A stretch of DNA of 64,000 nucleotides, taken from assembly GCF_009604375.1 (NCBI RefSeq), contig NZ_WEGH01000003.1:1364001-1428000 (forward strand), in the 5' to 3' direction. The translations under genes were made by a program, and so were the position numbers. This stretch comes from Actinomadura macrotermitis. GTDB taxonomy: Bacteria; Actinomycetota; Actinomycetes; Streptosporangiales; Streptosporangiaceae. Under the pieces are notes generated by a model that worked only from the letters and a program-made list of their open reading frames with translations, was not told the origin of the DNA and did not search any database. Positions 40,197-48,500 of this stretch are shown here, in pieces. How positions within the stretch are numbered: position 1 is the first letter of the stretch; every line of letters starts with the position of its first letter.

Positions 40197-40733
40197 TTAC
40201 AGGCTCCGCAGGAATTCGTCTCGGCTGAGGGAGGCCTTCCAAGCCGTGTCGCGCCAATGACAGTGCTGCTCGGCCGTCGCCGAGTCGTCATGCAGCTCGG
40301 CGCCGAGCAGCCGGTCATTCTCGTCGAACCGCAGGATCGCGACCCGCTGTTCGTCCAGCAACCATGCGTCATGCGGCGGGTGAACGGGCAGGCCGAGCGC
40401 GGCGGCGCGGCCCCGGTCCAGGTAGCGGATCTCCTCGCCCGAAGCGATGTTGCCCTGCGCGGACCACAGCGCGTACCGCGAGTAGTCCCCGAGCGGGACC
40501 GTGACGATGCGAACGCGCGTGAACGGGCGTCCTTCTGCCGCCGCGGACCGGGTCATGTCGTTCCAGGCGTGCGAGCCGAGGTAGTCCTCATCGGGATCGC
40601 CGGCCAGAAACCGGCGGATGGGCTCCTGCTCGGTGGGTGAGTTGTACCGGTCGCGGGTCTCCAGCCGGAACGCTGAGTGCCGGACGGCGCGGAACAGTTC
40701 GTTGAACTGCTCTCCGGTCAGCAGGTCGGCCAC
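40197..40733 (-). CDS. DUF6879 family protein (copy 1)
   Basis: A 178-residue protein: FNELFRAVRHSAFRLETRDRYN at the N-terminus, FTRVRIVTVPLGDYSRYALW in the middle, and a C-terminal WKASLSRDEFLRSL. DUF6879 proteins are partners of DUF5753-type XRE regulators, with unknown activity. It is 2 bp downstream of the 73-residue gene and 11 bp upstream of the regulator. It is closely similar to copy 2 about 2 kb away, indicating duplication. Confidence 0.85.
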   Translation of the reverse strand: MADLLTGEQFNELFRAVRHSAFRLETRDRYNSPTEQEPIRRFLAGDPDEDYLGSHAWNDMTRSAAAEGRPFTRVRIVTVPLGDYSRYALWSAQGNIASGEEIRYLDRGRAAALGLPVHPPHDAWLLDEQRVAILRFDENDRLLGAELHDDSATAEQHCHWRDTAWKASLSRDEFLRSL

Positions 40734-40735
40734 GG

Positions 40736-40957
40736 TCAGCCCTTCGCGTGGTGGTCGCTGTAGTGCTCGATCAGATGCCGGACCAGTGAAGGCTCGATCT
40801 CAACGACCGTCTCATCGTCGGCAAGGTCGCGCACGTCTGCAAGGGCCGTGTCGTCGATGACACGCTTGCCCTGCACGACGTAGGTGCCGCGGTCAGTGGC
40901 GTACATCGCTGGGCAACCGCCCTGATCGGAATCCGTTCCGAGAAACCGTAGCCGCAT
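40736..40957 (-). CDS. small conserved protein of the XRE/DUF6879 cassette
   Basis: A 73-residue protein, MRLRFLGTDSDQGGCPAMYA at the start, then TDRGTYVVQGKRVIDDTAL and an acidic segment DDETVVEIEPSLVRHLIEHY. This small protein type repeatedly precedes DUF6879 and XRE genes in Streptomyces-like genomes; its role is unknown. GGGAGGACGGGATC upstream of the ATG is a strong ribosome site, making this the first gene of the operon. Confidence 0.75.
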   Translation of the reverse strand: MRLRFLGTDSDQGGCPAMYATDRGTYVVQGKRVIDDTALADVRDLADDETVVEIEPSLVRHLIEHYSDHHAKG

Positions 40958-41035
40958 GATCCCGTCCTCCCGCAGGCCCTTGCCCGGACTTGCTCTAACG
41001 GGAGCTTCGGCCGACCCGAGCGCTTCGTCAAGGCT

Positions 41036-41074
41036 GGTCAGTACAACCGCGCGGTGAGGACAGTCGTACTGACC
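41036..41074. promoter_or_regulatory. long dyad GGTCAGTAC...GTACTGACC
   Basis: Perfect 9-bp arms 20 bp apart, with ACCGCGCGGT, itself a palindrome, inside the loop. It lies 79 bp upstream of the XRE/DUF6879 operon and 71 bp downstream of cutA. It could be an operator for the operon or a cutA terminator. Confidence 0.45.
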
Positions 41075-41144
41075 TCGATTCCCATCGGCGCCGAAGCCAC
41101 CTCCGCGCGGCCCCGTCGACGTGTGGCCGCCGTCATCGAGCGGG

Positions 41145-41465
41145 CTACGACGTCGTCTCCCGCCTGAGCCACTCCAGGTACCGCGCCGACCCGCCGTCGA
41201 TGACGGTGTACGTCACCTCGGGGTTGTCCCACGGATGCTCGTCGACGAGATGCTTCTCCAGCTCGGAATAACGGTCCGAAGTGGTGCGCAGGAACACCTG
41301 CCACTCCTCGCCCGTCCCCAGCTCGTCAAGGTGCCGGAACACCGACCCAGCCGGGCCGAACACCTGCCCGGACGCGGCGAGCCTGGCCTCGACCGCGGAC
41401 CGGATCAGCGCCATGCCCGCGTCACGGCTGTCGACGGTGGTGGATACCTGGAGGTAGTCCGTCAT
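41145..41465 (-). CDS. cutA: divalent-cation tolerance protein CutA
   Basis: A 106-residue trimeric ferredoxin-like-fold protein. LQVSTTVDSRDAGMALIRSAVEARLAASGQVFGPAGSVFRHL is the N-terminal strand-helix-strand; EEWQVFLRTTSDRYSELEKHLVDEHPWDNPEVTY carries the HPWDNPE signature close to the family's HPYExPE, and YLEWLRRET the C-terminal helix. CutA1 has been linked to copper tolerance and other roles; exact function is uncertain. Confidence 0.92.
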   Translation of the reverse strand: MTDYLQVSTTVDSRDAGMALIRSAVEARLAASGQVFGPAGSVFRHLDELGTGEEWQVFLRTTSDRYSELEKHLVDEHPWDNPEVTYTVIDGGSARYLEWLRRETTS

Positions 41466-41605
41466 GCCGGCGACCCTACCTACGCCCTGAGAAACGCAGC
41501 TTCATCCTGCCGAGCCCGTCCTGGCCGCTTGGCGCAGGCAGCAGCCACCGGCCGTAATGGTCACCGGCGCCCTGTCAGAGGGCGCGACCTTGAGGTTCAC
41601 CGGGC

Positions 41606-42181
41606 TCATCTCCGCGCGGGTCGAGCAGCGGGCGCCCGCGCTGCAAGTGCGTGGAGAATGCCCATGATCGTGGCAGCGCCGACGATCTCGCCCTGTTGGA
41701 TGAGCCGCTGTGCTTCGCCCAGCGGAACCCAGCGGACGGCCTCGGCCTCGTCGACATGGGGTTCGCCGACCAGGTCGGCACCGCGTGCGAGATAGAGATC
41801 CTGAGGCGCGTCGGCCGACCCGATCATCGGCTGGAACGAGAACAGGAACTCCAGGTTCCGGGGACGCCAGCCCGTTTCCTCTTCGGCCTCCCGCGCGGCG
41901 GCCGCGGCGGGATCCTCGTCCGGGTCGACGTATCCGCCCGGTACTTCCCACTCCCATTGGTCGATGACGAACCGGTGCCGCCAGATGAGCAACACGTTCT
42001 CGCCAGAGTCGTCCAGCACAAGCGTCATGACGCATCGCGGGATCCGGAAGACGTACTGCTCGAACTCGACTCCGTTGGGCAGTTCGACGCTGGCGACCGA
42101 GAGGCGGATGTGTCGGTTCTCGTCCACCACGCGCTCACCATGGATCGTCCACTTGGTCCGTTCGGAGGGAGGGCGCGTCAC
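41606..42181 (-). CDS. NUDIX hydrolase
   Basis: A 191-residue protein with a full Nudix box, GYVDPDEDPAAAAAREAEEETGW (about residues 83-105), which binds magnesium for hydrolysis of nucleoside diphosphates linked to X. VEFEQYVFRIPRCVMTLVLDD and LLIWRHRFVIDQWEWEVPGG resemble ADP-ribose pyrophosphatase-type members. The Ala/Arg-rich C-terminal tail is low complexity. Substrate cannot be fixed from sequence. Confidence 0.92.
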   Translation of the reverse strand: MTRPPSERTKWTIHGERVVDENRHIRLSVASVELPNGVEFEQYVFRIPRCVMTLVLDDSGENVLLIWRHRFVIDQWEWEVPGGYVDPDEDPAAAAAREAEEETGWRPRNLEFLFSFQPMIGSADAPQDLYLARGADLVGEPHVDEAEAVRWVPLGEAQRLIQQGEIVGAATIMGILHALAARAPAARPARR

Positions 42182-42296
42182 CCGACAGACGGTACCTCTG
42201 TCCTCATCCGCCGTCCGGGCTCGATCTTGAGTGGCTCACGCAGTCGCGCATCGAGCGTCTTGCGAGCTGCTGATGAGGGGTGGCCGTGGACGCGGG

Positions 42297-42833
42297 TCAC
42301 AGGCTCCGCATGAACTCTTCCCGGCTGACCGAGGCCTTCCACGCGGTCTCGCGCCACTGCCGGCACTGCTCGATCGTGGCCGCGTCATCGATGAGCTCCG
42401 CGCCGACGAACGCGTCGTCACCGTCGAAGTGGAGCACCGCGGCGCGTTCGTCGTCGAACAGCCAGACGTCCAGCGGCGGCCGGGCGGGAAGTCCGAGCTC
42501 GGCGGCATGTTCGCGGTCCAGGTAGCGGATCTCTTCGCCGGCCTCCAGATTTCCCTGGGCGGCCCACAGGGCGTAGCGGGAGTAATCCCCGAGCGGCACC
42601 GACACCACCCGCACGCGGGAGAAGGGCCGCCCTTCTGCGGCGGCCCGGCGCGTCATGTCATGCCAAGGCCGGCCGCTGACCGAACGCAGATCAGGGCTTC
42701 CTGCCATGAACCGCTCGAACGAGTCGCGTTCACCGGGAACGTTGTAGCGATCACGTGTCTCCAGCCGGAACGCCGAATGCCGGACGGTGCGGAACAGCTC
42801 GCCGAACTGGTCACCGGTCAGCAGGTCGGGCAT
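42297..42833 (-). CDS. DUF6879 family protein (copy 2)
   Basis: A 178-residue protein, the same length as copy 1 and collinear with it: FGELFRTVRHSAFRLETRDRYN, GRPFSRVRVVSVPLGDYSRYALWAAQGNL and a C-terminal WKASVSREEFMRSL. The high similarity implies a recent duplication. No XRE gene is attached to this copy; it is followed by the NUDIX gene and preceded by a divergent DUF6879 member 31 bp upstream. Confidence 0.85.
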   Translation of the reverse strand: MPDLLTGDQFGELFRTVRHSAFRLETRDRYNVPGERDSFERFMAGSPDLRSVSGRPWHDMTRRAAAEGRPFSRVRVVSVPLGDYSRYALWAAQGNLEAGEEIRYLDREHAAELGLPARPPLDVWLFDDERAAVLHFDGDDAFVGAELIDDAATIEQCRQWRETAWKASVSREEFMRSL

Positions 42834-42864
42834 GGTCGGCCCTTCGCGTGATGGTTCTGGGCCG

Positions 42865-43398
42865 TCATGCCAGAAGGTAGTCCTGGTGCGGGATCGCTCG
42901 CTGCCATACGGCTTCGAATGCCGTCCCGCACAACGCTGCGGCGCGGGGGTCTGCGGTGATCTCGTTGGCGGCCCATTCGCCGTCGCCGGTGAAGTGGTTG
43001 AACACCACGGTCGCCGAGTCGATCAGCCAGAAGTCGTTGCCGGGCAGGGCCAGGTCCGAGGCGTGTCTTCGGGGAAGCCAGCGCACCTGCTCGCCGGCGG
43101 CGATGTTGAAGGCGGTGCCTTCGTGCTCGTAACGGATGTAGTCGGTGACCGGCTCGGACACGATCCGGGCCCGTCGCACCATGCGGCCCGAGCCGGTGAT
43201 CTGCCCGATCATGTCCGTCCAGTCCGCCCAGTACTCCTCGTCCTCGGCGGGAGTGGGCGGACGTCCGGCCTGCCAGCGGGCGAAGCGGTCCTTCTCGTCG
43301 GCGACGGCGTAGACGTCGCGCATCTCGAGATGGACCGCCTCCCGCCGGCAGCCGGTCAGCAGACGCATCCAGTCTTCGGGGGCGAGCAGTTTCACCAT
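42865..43398 (-). CDS. DUF6879 family protein (copy 3, divergent)
   Basis: A 177-residue protein with the same framework (WMRLLTGCRREAVHLEMRDVYA, RMVRRARIVSEPVTDYIRYEHEGTAFNIAAGEQVRWLPR, AVWQRAIPHQDYL) but clearly diverged from copies 1 and 2. GAGGACC lies just before the GTG/ATG region. It probably forms an operon with copy 2. Function unknown. Confidence 0.82.
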   Translation of the reverse strand: MVKLLAPEDWMRLLTGCRREAVHLEMRDVYAVADEKDRFARWQAGRPPTPAEDEEYWADWTDMIGQITGSGRMVRRARIVSEPVTDYIRYEHEGTAFNIAAGEQVRWLPRRHASDLALPGNDFWLIDSATVVFNHFTGDGEWAANEITADPRAAALCGTAFEAVWQRAIPHQDYLLA

Positions 43399-43486
43399 GG
43401 TCCTCCGGCGAACAGCGTCGGACGCTCTGCCGGGCGGGTCAAGGACCAGGGCTCTCTCGGTTCGGCCACCGCGTCCTGGCTCGGGG

Positions 43487-43948
43487 TCAGACCAGTTCGA
43501 AGTACTCGTCGTGGTAGGCGGCCTCGGGGGTGCCGAAGGCGACGGTCCTGGAGCGGTAGACCGCCTGCACGGTGTTGAGCCAGCGGAGTTCCTTGGCGCC
43601 GGTCTCGAACAGGCAGGAGCCGACGGCCAGGGCGCCGGTGCCCTGGGTGGTGTCCATGCGGCCGGTTCCGTGGAGGTAGATGACCGCCCCCTCGTCGGTG
43701 ACGAGCTGGCCGCGCCAGTCCAGGGTGCCGATGCCGTCGGGGGCGACGGTGAGCCAGTCCGCCGCGGGGCCGGTGAGGCGGGCGGTGAGGCCGCGGCCCT
43801 GGATGACGCCCTCGGTGATGCCGATGATCACCCGGGGGCCGGCCGGGAGGGGCGGCGCCAGCCGCCAGACGCCGCGGAACAGGGGCTTCAGTCCCGCCGG
43901 CTCGGGCGTGGCGGGCAGCTCGGCGAGGATCTCTTCGGTGGTCGGCAT
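43487..43948 (-). CDS. DUF3237 family protein
   Basis: A 153-residue beta-barrel-type protein. GPRVIIGITEGVIQGRGLTARLTGPAADWLTVAPDG and AVIYLHGTGRMD ... YRSRTVAFGTPEAAYHDEYFEL follow the DUF3237 pattern. Its biochemical role is unknown. It is divergent from a TetR regulator over a large palindrome that covers the shared promoter, so it is the likely regulated target. Confidence 0.85.
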   Translation of the reverse strand: MPTTEEILAELPATPEPAGLKPLFRGVWRLAPPLPAGPRVIIGITEGVIQGRGLTARLTGPAADWLTVAPDGIGTLDWRGQLVTDEGAVIYLHGTGRMDTTQGTGALAVGSCLFETGAKELRWLNTVQAVYRSRTVAFGTPEAAYHDEYFELV

Positions 43949-43966
43949 CTCGCGTCCCTTCGCAGT

Positions 43967-44012
43967 TACCTTGGAGCCTCAATGTAGCGCGCTACTTTGA
44001 GATGTCAAGGTA
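43967..44012. promoter_or_regulatory. large palindromic operator between DUF3237 and TetR genes
   Basis: The centre GTAGCGCGCTAC is a perfect 12-bp palindrome (43984-43995). Around it CTCAA/TTGAG arms and outer TACCTTG/CAAGGTA arms are inverted about the same centre, giving a 46-bp dyad with only a short unmatched block per side. It sits 18 bp from the DUF3237 start and 11 bp from the TetR start. It is the predicted TetR site. Confidence 0.85.
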
Positions 44013-44023
44013 TGGTGGGCGCC

Positions 44024-44578
44024 ATGACACCACGCGTGCGGCGGGACCCGGCGGAGGCCAGGCGGCTCATCCTGGAGGCGGCCGAGCGGCTGCTGGCCAC
44101 CGGCGGGGTGGCCGCGGTCCAGGTCCGTGCCGTCGCCGCGCGGGTCGGCATCACCGACGCCGCGGTCAACCACCACTTCGGCAACCGCGACCGGCTCCTT
44201 GAGGCGCTGCTCAAGCATGGCGGCGTCCGACTCAAGGAGCGGCTGGAGAAGGTCGGCGGCGACGACATCGGGCAGATCGTGGGGTCGCTCGCCGCGGTGT
44301 ACGCCGACGGGTACGCCGAACTGGCCCTCGCGCTGCACCAGTCGGGGTGGCGCGACCCCGGCAGCGGGATGCTGTCGCCCGTCGTCGACGCGCTCTGCGC
44401 ACGGGGGCAGGTCGACCGGCGGCAGGTCCAGCTCGCGGTGGCCGCGCTGCACCAGGGCGTCGCGCTGGATCCCGTGGTGGGCGCCGAGTTCCGGCGTAGT
44501 GCGGGCTTGGAGGACGCCACCTCGGCCGACACCTTGGCCTGGTGGACGGAGGTGTTGGCCCGGACGCTCGGGCGGTGA
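44024..44578 (+). CDS. TetR/AcrR-family regulator
   Basis: A 184-residue repressor. The DNA-binding domain is RLILEAAERLLATGGVAAVQVRAVAARVGITDAAVNHHFGNRDRLLEALL (about residues 12-62), followed by a helical ligand domain. The ATG at MTPRVRRDP was chosen because the upstream in-frame ATG lies inside the operator palindrome. It should repress itself and the divergent DUF3237 gene. Confidence 0.93.
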   Translation: MTPRVRRDPAEARRLILEAAERLLATGGVAAVQVRAVAARVGITDAAVNHHFGNRDRLLEALLKHGGVRLKERLEKVGGDDIGQIVGSLAAVYADGYAELALALHQSGWRDPGSGMLSPVVDALCARGQVDRRQVQLAVAALHQGVALDPVVGAEFRRSAGLEDATSADTLAWWTEVLARTLGR

Positions 44579-44591
44579 TCCGGGACACATG

Positions 44592-44618
44592 TGTCACAGC
44601 GGGCGGATACGCGGTGTC
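44592..44618 (+). promoter_or_regulatory. predicted ECF41-type promoter (TGTCACA-N16-TGTC)
   Basis: TGTCACA at 44592-44598 and TGTC at 44615-44618, spaced exactly 16 bp, match the reported ECF41 consensus TGTCACA-N16-CGTC at 10 of 11 positions. It lies 26 bp before the ECF41-type sigma gene. The -35 overlaps a perfect palindrome GACACATGTGTC (44584-44595). Confidence 0.75.
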
Positions 44619-44643
44619 CTGTGGTCGAAGCGGAGGAGAGACC

Positions 44644-45546
44644 ATGGCTGAGAACACCGGAGCCGGGCCGGACATGAGCGATCACGCGACCGAGGTCTTC
44701 GTCGCCCACCGCAATCTGCTGTTCACCGTCGCCTACGAGATGCTCGGGTCGGCGGCCGACGCCGAGGACGTGCTGCAGGAGACCTGGCTGCGGTGGGCCG
44801 GGGTCGACGCGGCGCAGGTGCGGGACGAGCGCGCCTACCTGGTGCGGATCACGACCCGGCAGGCGCTCAACCGGCTGCGCACGATGAAGCGGCGCAGGGA
44901 GTCGTATGTCGGCCCGTGGCTGCCCGAGCCGCTGCTGACCTCGCCGGACGTGGCCGAGGACGCCGAGCTGGCCGAGAGCATGTCGATGGCGCTGTTGCTC
45001 GTGCTGGAGACGCTCGCGCCGACCGAGCGGGCCGTGTTCGTGCTGCGCGAGGTCTTCGACGTGGGCTACGACGAGATCGCCGAGGCCGTTGGGAAGTCGC
45101 CCGCCGCCGTGCGGCAGATCGCGCACCGGGCCCGCAAGCACGTCGATGCCCGCCGGCCGCGCGCGGCGGTCGCGCCGGGGCAGGCGCGGGCGGCGCTGGA
45201 GTCGTTCCGGCGCGCCCTGGAGACCGGGGACCCGCAGGGGCTGCTCGACGTGCTCGCGCCCGATGTCGTGCTGGTGAGCGACGGCGGCGGGATCAAGCAG
45301 GCCGCGCCGCGGCCGGTCGTCGGCGCCGAGAAGATCGCCCGTTTCATCGTCGGCGGCATCGCCAAGCACGGCCTGGAGTTCACCGCCGAGCCCGCCGAGG
45401 TCAACGGCGGGCCGGCGCTCGTCGTCCGCGTCGACGGCGAGGTCGACGGCGTCATGGCGGTCCGCGTCGAGGGCGACCGCGTCGCGGGCCTCTACTACGT
45501 CCGCAACCCCGCGAAACTGTCCCGTATCGTCGCCGCGCTGCGGTGA
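44644..45546 (+). CDS. ECF41-type sigma factor with SnoaL-like C-terminal domain
   Basis: A 300-residue sigma factor. Region 2 covers residues 15-85 (HRNLLFTVAYEMLGSAADAEDVLQETWLRWAGVD ... YLVRITTRQALNRLRTMKRRRESYVG), including the WLPEPL linker typical of ECF41. Region 4 is about 115-175 (LAPTERAVFVLREVFDVGYDEIAEAVGKSPAAVRQIAHRAR), and an NTF2/SnoaL-like domain fills about 190-300 and replaces a separate anti-sigma factor. GGAGGAGAG precedes the ATG. ECF41 genes usually sit beside a carboxymuconolactone decarboxylase/oxidoreductase target; none is next to it here. Confidence 0.93.
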   Translation: MAENTGAGPDMSDHATEVFVAHRNLLFTVAYEMLGSAADAEDVLQETWLRWAGVDAAQVRDERAYLVRITTRQALNRLRTMKRRRESYVGPWLPEPLLTSPDVAEDAELAESMSMALLLVLETLAPTERAVFVLREVFDVGYDEIAEAVGKSPAAVRQIAHRARKHVDARRPRAAVAPGQARAALESFRRALETGDPQGLLDVLAPDVVLVSDGGGIKQAAPRPVVGAEKIARFIVGGIAKHGLEFTAEPAEVNGGPALVVRVDGEVDGVMAVRVEGDRVAGLYYVRNPAKLSRIVAALR

Positions 45547-45547
45547 T

Positions 45548-48500
45548 TCAGCGCAGGAGGCGGTCGACGACGCGGGCGGCGGCCCGGCCGTCGTCGTGGG
45601 GGGCGAACTCGGCGGCGAAGGCCGCCAGGCGGCCGTGGTCGGTGAACGGTCCGGACAGGGCGGCGATCAGCTCGGCCGAGGTGCTCAGCAGCGGGCCCGG
45701 GCGCTTCTCGGTGAGGTCGAAGGTGAGGCCCCGGATGCCGGTGCGGTACTCCTCCAGGTCCGGGGCGAACAGCAGGATCGGCTTGCCGAGGCCCGCGAAG
45801 TCGCACATGGCCGAGGAGTAGTCGGTGACCAGGGCGTCGGCCGCCAGGTAGAGGCCGGTGACGTCGGGATAGGCGGTGACGTCGATGAGGAAGTCCTGAA
45901 GGTCCGAGGGGATCTCGGCGTTCAGCAGGTGGTGCAGGCGCAGCAGGATCACGGTGTCGGGGCCGAGGGCCTCGGCGGCGGTGTGCAGGTCGAAGGACAG
46001 GTCGTGCTCGGCGATGCCGTACCGGTCGGTCTGCAGGTGGTCGCGCCAGGTGGGCGCGTAGAGGATCGCGCGCTTGCCGTCCGGGATGCCCAGGCGGTCG
46101 CGGACGGCGGCGCGGAGCTCCTCGTGGCCGGGGCGGTGCGCCGGGTCGGTGCGCGGGTAGCCGCTCTCCAGGACCTCGCCGTCGTAGCGGAACGCCCGGC
46201 GCAGCACCTCGGTGCTGAACGGGTTCTGGGAGATCAGCAGGTCCCAGCGGGACACGTCCTCGGCCAGCTCGCGGTGGCGCTGGTCGCGGCACTCGACGCG
46301 GGACCAGTCCGTCTCGAAGCCGACCTTCTTGATCGGCGTGCCGTGCCAGGTCTGCACGTAGAGCTGGCCGGGCCGGGGCCGGTAGCAGGGCGGCTGCGCC
46401 ACGTTGTTGACGATGATGGAGGCCGTCGCGGTCAGCTCGTAGTACTCGCGGGAGAAGCGCTGGACGGTGCGCGTCCCCTCCGGCAGCGCGAAGTGCCGGT
46501 CGCCGCGCACCCAGACGAGCTCGTGGCCGGTGCCGCGCCGCCGGAACTCCTCCCAGATCTCCCGGGGATTGCATGACCCCTGCCAGCCGAAGTAGCTCTC
46601 GAACAGCACCAGGTCGCGGACGGGGCGGCGGCGGTGCGCCGGGTAGTGGTGCTCTTCGAGCATCCGGCGGGCGTAGCGGCCCTGCTCGTCGGCGGCGCGT
46701 GCGACCTGGGCGTGGATGTGCAGGCCGTCGCCGCCGCCGCGCGTCGGCCACACCCGGTAGCGGAACCCCGCGACGTCGTGGTCCGGCGGGAGCGCGGCCA
46801 GGCAGGAGCGGGCGGCGAGCATGTCGAGCGGGGCGCCGTCGGCGTCCTCGGCGTGGATCTCCCATTTGCCGGTGAAGAGCGGCAGGACGCCCGCCTGCGA
46901 GGGGATCGCGCCGAGCGGGAGGCGCAGGGTGAAGCGGGTCCCGTCGCAGGTCATCGGGAAGGTGTACCGGTCGCCCGCGCGGCGCCGCTGCAGGGTCGCC
47001 CGTGCGGGACGGGCGCCCGTGTCGCCTGAGACCACCAGTTCGTCGCCGTCCCACTCGACGTGGGTGATCAGGAGCTGGGACGGGCCCTCCACCAGTGTGA
47101 GGTTGCCGTAGCGGGTGGCGGTGAGCGCGAGCGGGCCGAGGGCCTGCTCGCGGAAGGCGTCCCCGGCGGCCAGGCGGATCTTCCGGCCGCCCGCCACGAT
47201 CCACACGTCGTGGTGGACCTGCCCGGCCGGGTCGCTGAGCGGCGGCCGGAAGCGGAAGGTCCCGTCGTCGTCGTATTCGAGCGGAACGCGTGCTTCGGTG
47301 CCCCGCTCGCGGCAGGTCAGCAGCGCGGCGTCGTCCGGCCCGGTCGCACCGCGCACCGTGCCGCGGACGCACCCGTCGGCCACGTCGGTGGCGACGGCGC
47401 GCGGGTGGCGGAACCGGACGACGACGCCGCCGTCCGCCGGGACGACCTGCACCCGCACGCCCTCGAACAGGTGCCGGTAGGGCGTCCACTGCGCCGCCGG
47501 GCCGCAGCCGCGCACCTGCTGCGACATCCGGACGCCGTCCGCGCGGACCGCGACGCACACCTTCCAGTCGGCGCCGCGCCACTTCGGCACGCCGCGCAGC
47601 GCGGCCGGGTCGACGCGCACCGCGAAGCCGGAGTGGTCGTAGGAGACGGCGGGCTGCCCGGAGGCCGCGGTGACCTGCGGGACGCGCACCCGCCGCACCG
47701 GCAGCTTGACGCGGCGCCCCGACAGGGTGTGCTCCAGCCAGACGTCGATGCGGGCGGCGGGCGTCATCGGCAGGCCCGGCACGTAGGCGTGCCCGGTGAG
47801 CTCCAGTTCGTCGCCGGCCCAGGCGACCGTGTCGATCTTCGCGTCCAGCCGCAGCTCGTCGGTGATGTCGTAGATCGAGTCGGGGATGGCCGGGTCGCCG
47901 CGGAAGGGGTGGCCCGCGTACCAGCGGCGGCGGAGCAGGCCGCGGCGCTCGGGGCGGCCGGCGGGCAGGCCGGTGCGCTCGTACTCGCGGACGGCCACCA
48001 GGTCGGCGTGGCGGCCGAGGTAGGCCAGCCGGTACTTCAGCCGCTTCAGCGCGGGCAGCCGGCGCATCAGCCGCGGGTTCACGCCGCGGACGTGGTCGCG
48101 GACGAGCCGGCACAGCTCGGCGCGGTAGGCGTCGTCGGCCTCCTCGACGACGTCGATGTAGAGCATCACGTCGTTGCCCAGGGCGGTCAGGTCGTAGGCG
48201 TCCTTCAGCCGGGGCGCCTCGGCGCGCAGGAACTCCGACACCCGGTGCACCGAGTCGAGCCGGTCGCGCAGGTTGCCGAGCTCGGTGCGGCGCTGGGTGA
48301 TGGAGCGGTCGGCGGTGGTGCGGACGCGGTAGTGGTAGACGACGTCGCTGATCACGTCCACGCTCGCGGCGCGGACGTGCGCGGGGATGGTGACGGGGGC
48401 GTCCTCGTAGGCGCCCGCCGGGAACGCGAAGCCGTGCGCGTCCCAGAAGGAGCGCCGGAACACCTTGTTCCAGGCGGTGCGGTCGTTCAGCAGTTCCAGG

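Noticed and set aside
41502..42035. Minus-strand frame overlapping the NUDIX gene
   Set aside because: No folded-protein character; the NUDIX frame has an intact catalytic box in the same DNA.
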